Assembly (NCBI RefSeq): GCF_022921075.1
Contig: NZ_CP095050.1
Span: forward strand, 2,604,001 to 2,668,000
DNA length: 64,000 bases
Source of the DNA: Hymenobacter sp. 5317J-9
GTDB lineage: Bacteria > Bacteroidota > Bacteroidia > Cytophagales > Hymenobacteraceae
Direction: 5' to 3'
Part shown: positions 58,591 to 64,000 of the stretch, in pieces
How positions within the stretch are numbered: the stretch's first letter is position 1
Layout of the letters: each line of letters starts with the position of its first letter
Notes under the pieces: model-generated
Database searches by the model: none
The model's input: only the letters and a program-made list of their open reading frames with translations
What the model was told of the DNA's origin: nothing
Position numbers and translations under genes: made by a program

Positions 58591-59991
58591 TTACTGCACC
58601 ACCAGACGCTTGACCAATGTTACCTCCCGGGCCAGCAGGCGCAGGCTGTACACGCCCGGGGCCAGGCCGCTCAGGCCCAGCGGCACGCCGAGCCAACGCC
58701 GCCGACGCCCACTGCTCGTACCGCACCAGCTGGCCCTGGGCGTTGCGCAGCTCGCCGCTATGGGAGGCTGGGGGCGCAGGCCCGGCAGCTGCACCGTGGC
58801 CGTGCCGCCCGCCCCGGCCGTGGTGGGAAACACGCTGAAGCTGGCTTGCAGCGCGCGCTGGGCGGCGGTGGCCAGGGCGAAAGGAAAAGCCACGGCCGTG
58901 GCCATGCAGCCCAGGTTGTTGGTGACGGTGAGGCGCACGGCCGTGCCGGCGCCGGCGGCGTAGCGGTGGGGCGGGGGCGGGGGCCCGTCGAAGGTGCTGC
59001 CGTCGCCGAAATCCCAGCGCCAGCGCACGAGCTGGGCGTAGCGCGGCCCGGCGCCGGTGAGGGCGAAGAAGCGCAGGCTGTCGCCGCCGGCGGTGGGGGC
59101 AAAGCCCAGCGCGGCCTGCGGCGGCGTCTGGCACAGGTTCGGCACGTAGGGGCGCTCGGCCAGCTGCAGGCGCATCAGGGCCAGCGTGTGGCCAAAGTCG
59201 ATGCTTCCGCTAACGGTAAGCTCGCCTCGTGTGCTCAAGTCCCAATCGCCGTAGGGCTCGTCGGTGGTGGGGGGGGAGGTGAATCGCTGCCAGTTTGCGG
59301 CAGCCCCGCCCGCCCCGTTGGGCTGGTAAGCGGCCATGTACAAGTCAGTAAATACATCCAGCCGGTTAGGGGCCAGTCGTGAGCCCTGCACCAAGGCGCC
59401 CCCGCCGGCCAGAGCCAGGCAGCGGTAAAACACAAAGTTGGGCACTGCGGAACCGACCGGGGTGCGCTGCTGCCACTGCACGCGGTTCAAGCTGTCGAGT
59501 TGCAGCAGCCAGCCCTGCTGCTGTTGGCCGTTGGCCAGCCCGATGACGCCGCACGGCAGCAGGCCACCGTTGGCGCTCGGCCGCACGTCGGTGAACTGGT
59601 CGTAGTCGTTCGGCAGGCCGAAGTAGCGTGAGCCTAGCGTGTCGCCGCTGGCCGTGAGCCGCGACTGGTAGCCGGCCAGCGCACAGGAACCGTCGGGCAG
59701 GGGCACGAAACTGTTAAAGACAGAATAAGCCCGCCCGAGGGTGCGGTGCCAAACCACTGACCCGGTGGAATCGAGGCGCGACACGATGGCCAACGGCGTA
59801 CTGCTAGACCCGGGGAAAACCGTTACATGAGAACGCAGGGCCCCGCCATCGGGCAGAGCAAGCAGCTTGTGGTAACCCTAGTACTGGTATGGGTAAGTAC
59901 GCAACCAAACGCGGGTGGGCTGGGCTGAGGCTGAGTAGAATCCTGTGAGCGAAGCCAGGAAAGAAATAGCAAATAGTAGTCGTGTTTTCAT
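58591..59991 (-). pseudogene. T9SS-sorted PKD-domain protein, broken by an amber codon and a double frameshift
   Basis: Original start at 59989-59991: MKTRLLFAISFLASLTGFYS, a signal peptide. Codon 38 is TAG (59878-59880), in frame with everything downstream (GYHKLLALPDGGALRS, then LDSTGSVVWHRTL). The body has WRWDFGDGSTFDGP, a PKD domain. In the sorting domain the frame drifts: PGLRPQPPIAA in the main frame, then ELRNAQGQLVR in the +1 frame (break about 58764), then GLSGLAPGVYSLRLLA back in the main frame (break about 58729). The end KRLVVQ is an intact sorting end. Restored length 467 codons. Decay or read errors; the stop makes a full product unlikely. Confidence 0.85.
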
Positions 59992-60221
59992 TTGTTGAGA
60001 ATTGCGCTGGCAAGTGCCTGACCGGCGACGAATAAGCTGTAGAGCAAGCGAGTCGCAAAAACCGTGCTTAGGACTTGGTTACCCCAAAAACAACTGCTAT
60101 GGAAACGCCAGGAGCCGCGTTTCCAGTGTGTGTGACTTGCGGAAACGGGCGCTGCTATTTTGCTTCCTTGTCCAACCAGGCAGCGTTTCGAACGCATTTC
60201 ATGGCTTCATTTGCGGCCTCC

Positions 60222-61172
60222 ATGTCCGAACCTCACCTTACGTCTTTTGCCGCGCTGCCCCTCGTCACCGTCGTGGCGCTGTGCCACAATCACGCCCCCT
60301 TCCTGCGCGAAGCCCTGGATTCCATTCTCGCCCAAACCTACCCGAACCTGGAAGTGTGGCTCGTGGACGACGCCAGCACCGACGGCAGCTCCGCCATCTT
60401 GCGCGAATATGCCGCCCGGCAACCCGGCTGGCACCTGCTGCTGCTGCCCGAAAACGTGGGCAACTGCCGCGCCTTCAACCAGGCTTTCCGCCCAAGCCAA
60501 GGCGAGTTTGTGATAGACTTTGCCACCGACGACGTGCTGCTGCCCGAACGCATTGCGCAGCAGGTGCAGGTGTTTCTGGCCGCCGACCCCAGCGTGGGCA
60601 TGGTCTATTCCAACGCTGAATTGATTGACGAGCAAAGCCAGCCGCTGGGCCTGCACCACCGGCCCGACGGCGCCGGCGGGCTGCGGCCCCGCCCCGCCAG
60701 CGGCTGGGTGCTGGCCGACGTGCTGGCCCGCTACTTCATCAGCACGCCCACCATGCTCATGCGGCGCGCCTGCCTGGAGGCGCTGGGCGGCTACGACGAA
60801 ACCCTGGCCTACGAGGACTTCGATTTCTGGGTGCGGGCCAGCCGCGACTGGCAGTTTGTGTACCTCGACGCCGTGACCACCCGCAAGCGCAAGCACCCGC
60901 GCAGCATGAGCGCCAAAGCCTACCAGGCCCACGACCCCTACCTGGCGTCCACCATTCGGGTGTGCGAGAAGGCGCTGGTCCTGGTGCGTACGCCCGCGGA
61001 GCGCGCCGCGCTGGCCACGCGCCTGCGCTGGGAACTGCGCCAGGCCGCCCGCCGGCGTCGCCACACCGAAGTGGGCGCGCTGTATGCGCTGCTGCGGCAG
61101 GTGGCGCGCCCCGGCCTGCCGGAATGGGGGCTGGCCCGGTGGAGCCGGCTTTTTGCGCCAAAAGCAAGCTAA
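60222..61172 (+). CDS. GT2 family glycosyltransferase
   Basis: 316 residues from the ATG at 60222; an ATG at 60201 (seven residues longer) is equally possible, longer readings are not. Family start: LVTVVALCHNHAPFLREALD, VWLVDDASTDGSSAILREYA, NVGNCRAFNQAFRPSQGEFV, IDFATDDVLLPERIAQQVQV (metal motif, DD), ALGGYDETLAYEDFDFWVRA (the base, ED). It transfers a sugar from a nucleotide donor, probably on a surface polysaccharide or lipid-linked glycan, as next to a flippase gene. No membrane helices. A PhyH gene follows by 26 bases. Confidence 0.9.
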   Translation: MSEPHLTSFAALPLVTVVALCHNHAPFLREALDSILAQTYPNLEVWLVDDASTDGSSAILREYAARQPGWHLLLLPENVGNCRAFNQAFRPSQGEFVIDFATDDVLLPERIAQQVQVFLAADPSVGMVYSNAELIDEQSQPLGLHHRPDGAGGLRPRPASGWVLADVLARYFISTPTMLMRRACLEALGGYDETLAYEDFDFWVRASRDWQFVYLDAVTTRKRKHPRSMSAKAYQAHDPYLASTIRVCEKALVLVRTPAERAALATRLRWELRQAARRRRHTEVGALYALLRQVARPGLPEWGLARWSRLFAPKAS

Positions 61173-61198
61173 GTTTGTTCGCCGCCAGCCCACACCCC

Positions 61199-62053
61199 AT
61201 GTCCCTGCCCAACGACTTTGCTGCTTCCGATGCCGTACCCCCGCGACTACACCTCGACGGCCAGGTGCTTTTGCCCGGGGTAGAAGGAACTGCGGCCGCG
61301 GCCGGCGACAACACCGTGCTGCTGGCCACCGACGTCGACCTGAGCGCGCAGGCGGCGTGGGCCGCCGCGGGCTTTGTGGTAGTGCCCGGCCTGGCACCGG
61401 CTCAGCAAGCCCAATTGCAGGCTGGCCTGGCCGAGCTCTTGCGCGAGGCCCTGCGCCACGCGGGCTGCGACGTGGCGTCGGACTTCGACATCAGCCAGTA
61501 CCACCGCGCCATCGGCGATGACCCTGCCCGCCACCTGGCCGTCATTGCCCAAACCAAGGCCTACGAGATGGCTCAGCTGCCCGTGGCGCCCGCGCTGCTC
61601 GAAGCGCTGGTGAGCCAGGCGTGCGGCCAGCCCGTGCGGGCTCACAACCCCAATGTGCAGGAGGCGGTGTTTCACCTGCGCATTGTGCGGCCGCACCACG
61701 CCGACCAGAACCCGCTGCACCGCGACGCCTGGCTGCCGCGCTATCGCCACGCGCTCAACATTTATCTGCCGGTGGCGGGCAGCACGGCGCAGTCGGCGCT
61801 GGCGCTGGTGCCGGGCAGCCACCACTGGCCCGAGAGCGCCGTCGAACGCACGGCCGGGGGCGCCATCTACTACGGCGTGCCCTACACGGTGCCCGGCGTG
61901 CTGCGCCCGGCCCGGCCATTAGAGCTGATTCGGCCCAACCCCGGCCCCGACGAGGTGCTGGTGTTTTCGCCCTACCTGCTGCACGGCGGTGCCGCCAACC
62001 TCAACCCCGACGCCACCCGCGTGTCGCTCGAAATGCGGTTCTGGCGCGCCTGA
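61199..62053 (+). CDS. Phytanoyl-CoA dioxygenase (PhyH)-like Fe(II)/2-oxoglutarate oxygenase
   Basis: 284 residues from the ATG at 61199. N-terminal region is low in conserved residues. Core: FHLRIVRPHHADQNPLHRDA with the HxD metal ligands (HRD), LNIYLPVAGSTAQSALALVP, GSHHWPESAVERTAGGAIYY, and VFSPYLLHGGAANLNPDATR with the second His ligand and Arg for 2-oxoglutarate. It hydroxylates some small molecule; in glycan or lipid clusters such enzymes modify sugars or acyl chains. It follows the GT2 gene by 26 bases, so both are likely co-transcribed with the polytopic gene after it. Confidence 0.85.
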   Translation: MSLPNDFAASDAVPPRLHLDGQVLLPGVEGTAAAAGDNTVLLATDVDLSAQAAWAAAGFVVVPGLAPAQQAQLQAGLAELLREALRHAGCDVASDFDISQYHRAIGDDPARHLAVIAQTKAYEMAQLPVAPALLEALVSQACGQPVRAHNPNVQEAVFHLRIVRPHHADQNPLHRDAWLPRYRHALNIYLPVAGSTAQSALALVPGSHHWPESAVERTAGGAIYYGVPYTVPGVLRPARPLELIRPNPGPDEVLVFSPYLLHGGAANLNPDATRVSLEMRFWRA

Positions 62054-62099
62054 TGGTGGCCCGCTTTGTTTCTTAGCGGCCTCGTTTGCCTTTGCCGCC

Positions 62100-63797
62100 G
62101 TGCCAAATTCCTCCCGCTTTGCCATTTTCCTGCGCGTGCTGTTGCTGCCCGTGGGGCTGATTGCGGCCACCGTAGCCGGCCTGGGCAGTTACTTCGAGGC
62201 CAACGACGACCTGGCGCTGGCCTGGCTTTTCTCCGGCGTCACCGCAACCGGGCCGGTGGCCTCGGTGCCGCTGTATTTTCATGGCTATGGGCACGCGCTG
62301 GCGGCGGCCTACGCGGCGCTGCCCGCGGTGCCGTGGTTTGGGCTGCTGCTGGGGCTGGGGCTGAGCGCGGCCACCGTGCTGGTGTTTGCCGTGCTTGACA
62401 AGCTGCTGCGAAGGTGGTGGCCGGGGCCGGTGGTGGTGATGCTGCTGGTCGTGTTTTTCGGACTGGCCTGGCTGGAGCACTGGCTGTGGTTCAGCTACGT
62501 GCGGGTGGGGCTGCTGCTGGCGGGCGCGGGCGTGCTGTATGCGGCCCAGCGGCCGGGGCGGCGGGGGCCCCTGCTGCTGGGGCTTGCGGCGCTGCTGGCC
62601 GCGTGGCTGATGCGGCCCAGCCTGGGCGTGATGGGCCTGGCCGCCGCCGCGCCGGGCGCCCTGTGGCTGGCCGGCAGCTGGCGCCGGGCGCTGCCCACGC
62701 TGGCGGGCGGGGCACTGCTGCTGGCCATGGCCACTGCCCTGGCCGCTTTCCTGCAAACGCCCGAGCAGGCCCACACCCAGGCCCGCGACCGGTATTTTGC
62801 CCAGATTCTGGATTTCGACCAGCTCAGGCCTCAGCCCCGTACACCCGCCGACAGCCTGGGCACGGAAGCCGTCAACCTCTGGATGATGGGCGACTCGACC
62901 CTGGTGAACGAAGCGCTGTGCCGGCGAGCTTACGTTTTCAATGCCCGCGATTTCTACGGGCGCGAGGTGCCGGCCAAGCTGCGTCTGCGGGCCGCGCTGC
63001 TGCTGCGCGACTATTTTCCGCTGCTGCTGGGGCTGGCGGCTACCGCTTTGGCCACGGCCCGGCGCCGGCCCAGGGGCGAGGTTCTGTTCTGGCTGGTGCA
63101 GGCCGCTTTTGGGGGCGGCCTCATTTTTCTGGCGGGCGTGCTCAAACTGCCCCCGCGGCTGGAGCTGCCCCTGCTGATTTTCTGGCTGCTGGCCAACGCG
63201 GCGTTTGTGCTGAGGCCCCCGGAAAGCGACCGTGATATTGCAGCCGCAGGCCGTAGTGCGCTGCCGATTTTTTCGGCAAAGTGGAAGCGAGCCGGGGCCG
63301 TGCTGGTGCTGGCCGTGCTGCTGCTCTACGGCGCCAAAACCTGGCACCGCCACCAGGTGCTAAGCGCCGAGCGCCGCCGCCACGAAATTGCCCTGAGCGA
63401 GCTACGCCACCAGGGCGCAGGCGCGGTGCGCATCCTGGCGGGCACCAATGATTTTTTGAAAAGCCTCTCGCCGTTTCGCCCGTATTCGGTGGGGCCGGGC
63501 CCCGTGCTGCAGCTCAGCGGCTGGCCTTCGCACGATGCCTCGCAGGCCCGCCTGCGCCGGGCCCTCAGCGGCACCGCCGACCAAACCGAGTGCCTGCGCC
63601 GCCTGGCCCGGCTGCCCGGCTATAGCGCCCCGCCACGCGTCCTTTGGGTGCTCACGCCCGAAACTGCGCGCTGGCTCAGCCGCCGCTTGGCCCTCCGGGG
63701 CGAGCGAATGCTGCTGTACCCCGAAGGCCCGCCCTTGGCTCACGACACGGCCATATCGGCGCGCGTCTATCACCTCCAGCAGTGGCCGGAACATTGA
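62100..63797 (+). CDS. Polytopic membrane protein of unknown function (possible GT-C-like enzyme)
   Basis: 565 residues from a GTG at 62100; the reading frame is open upstream but lacks sense, and the GTG is followed by FAIFLRVLLLPVGLIAATVA, a membrane helix. About ten hydrophobic helices cover residues 10-390, with the first periplasmic loop containing FEANDDLALAWLFSGV, whose Asp pair fits GT-C donors (D-D after the first helix). The soluble C-terminus (about 400-565) ends LWVLTPETARWLSRRLALRG. GT-C like, but weakly. It belongs to the glycan cluster. The terminator follows at 63804-63836. Confidence 0.65.
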   Translation: MPNSSRFAIFLRVLLLPVGLIAATVAGLGSYFEANDDLALAWLFSGVTATGPVASVPLYFHGYGHALAAAYAALPAVPWFGLLLGLGLSAATVLVFAVLDKLLRRWWPGPVVVMLLVVFFGLAWLEHWLWFSYVRVGLLLAGAGVLYAAQRPGRRGPLLLGLAALLAAWLMRPSLGVMGLAAAAPGALWLAGSWRRALPTLAGGALLLAMATALAAFLQTPEQAHTQARDRYFAQILDFDQLRPQPRTPADSLGTEAVNLWMMGDSTLVNEALCRRAYVFNARDFYGREVPAKLRLRAALLLRDYFPLLLGLAATALATARRRPRGEVLFWLVQAAFGGGLIFLAGVLKLPPRLELPLLIFWLLANAAFVLRPPESDRDIAAAGRSALPIFSAKWKRAGAVLVLAVLLLYGAKTWHRHQVLSAERRRHEIALSELRHQGAGAVRILAGTNDFLKSLSPFRPYSVGPGPVLQLSGWPSHDASQARLRRALSGTADQTECLRRLARLPGYSAPPRVLWVLTPETARWLSRRLALRGERMLLYPEGPPLAHDTAISARVYHLQQWPEH

Positions 63798-63803
63798 TTT
63801 TGG

Positions 63804-63836
63804 CCGTAAAAACGCCTTTTTGTGGCGGTTTTACGG
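63804..63836 (+). terminator. Intrinsic-terminator-like hairpin
   Basis: CCGTAAAAACGCC (63804-63816) pairs with GGCGGTTTTACGG (63824-63836), one mismatch, loop TTTTTGT. Seven bases after the polytopic protein's stop. No T-run downstream, so strength is uncertain. Confidence 0.6.
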
Positions 63837-63940
63837 AGCCAATGCCATAATCTTATACCCGGGCCCCTACGCTTGGGGCAGACCTTTGTTGCGCGAAAAG
63901 CGTTTCTTTCACCACCCCCTCACGCTTTTCGCCTTTTCTT

Positions 63941-64000
63941 ATGCAAACCTCCATTTCGATTACCCGCGGCGAAGTCCTTCAGCAGATGGAAGGCTACCTC
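63941..64000 (+). CDS. Start of an unknown gene, cut by the window edge
   Basis: ATG at 63941 followed by 20 residues: MQTSISITRGEVLQQMEGYL, open to the edge. Nothing can be said about family. The preceding 100 bases are intergenic and T/C-rich, which fits a leader. Confidence 0.5.
   Translation, partial: MQTSISITRGEVLQQMEGYL

Noticed and set aside
40..64000. CRISPR arrays, tRNA, rRNA or phage genes
   Set aside because: No regularly spaced repeats, cloverleaf-like sequences or phage structural genes were seen while reading; a dedicated tRNA scan was not possible.

Overview
The window looks like chromosomal DNA of an aerobic, GC-rich member of the Bacteroidota, most probably close to Hymenobacter (Cytophagales). 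This placement is inferred, not searched. It rests on a DUF177-rpmF-plsX-fabH cluster, promoters of the Bacteroidota type (TTG, 19-21 bases, TAnnTTTG), translation starts without Shine-Dalgarno sequences, many SPII lipoproteins, type IX secretion (T9SS) sorting domains, a NadR-type NAD salvage enzyme and a RskA-like anti-sigma factor. No rRNA, tRNA, CRISPR array, prophage or known defence system was found.

Layout. 1-7 kb (minus strand): fatty acid/phospholipid start-up genes (fabH partial, plsX) with rpmF and DUF177 behind a good promoter, then pdxA, a broken four-helix-bundle gene, leucyl aminopeptidase and a siroheme-synthase-like/TauE fusion. 7-13.7 kb (plus): rsmA, a 2-hydroxyacid dehydrogenase, greA with a hairpin leader, a HIT protein carrying a NuiA-like nuclease-inhibitor domain, and three exported proteins. 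13.7-19.5 kb (minus): a secreted DNA/RNA non-specific nuclease, SelO, an esterase and aspartate ammonia-lyase. 19.7-29 kb: DUF885 peptidase, thioredoxin-like and YdcF-like proteins, then a less conserved stretch with an IS1182-like and an IS5-like element, small exported proteins and an aldehyde dehydrogenase. 29-33.5 kb (plus): ECF sigma/anti-sigma pair, stand-alone H-NOX haem sensor, CxxC peroxidase-like protein, rhodanese and a lipoprotein. 33.5-37 kb (minus): three glycosyltransferases. 37-46 kb: peroxiredoxin, hydrolase, a three-gene membrane redox set (FAD oxidoreductase, small protein ending in six histidines, NosR-like Fe-S protein) and an amino-acid permease. 46-50.7 kb: secreted zinc protease, T9SS beta-propeller protein and two paralogous lipoproteins. 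50.8-64 kb: a 919-residue envelope protein, NadR, CorA, and surface-glycan type genes (acyltransferase, flippase, GT2, PhyH dioxygenase, polytopic protein), with a decayed T9SS protein between them.

Structure beyond genes: four copies of a roughly 100-bp near-perfect palindrome starting GTCATnCTGAGC lie between genes, arms varying in concert; one palindrome of a second family (GAGACGCAA) lies before the DUF885 gene; a seven-base tandem repeat sits in the first codons of pdxA; a ten-C tract sits in the signal peptide of the zinc protease. Several genes have single-base frameshifts or an in-frame stop, which may be decay, phase variation or assembly errors.

All calls come from reading the sequence. 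No database search was run, so names rest on remembered family motifs.
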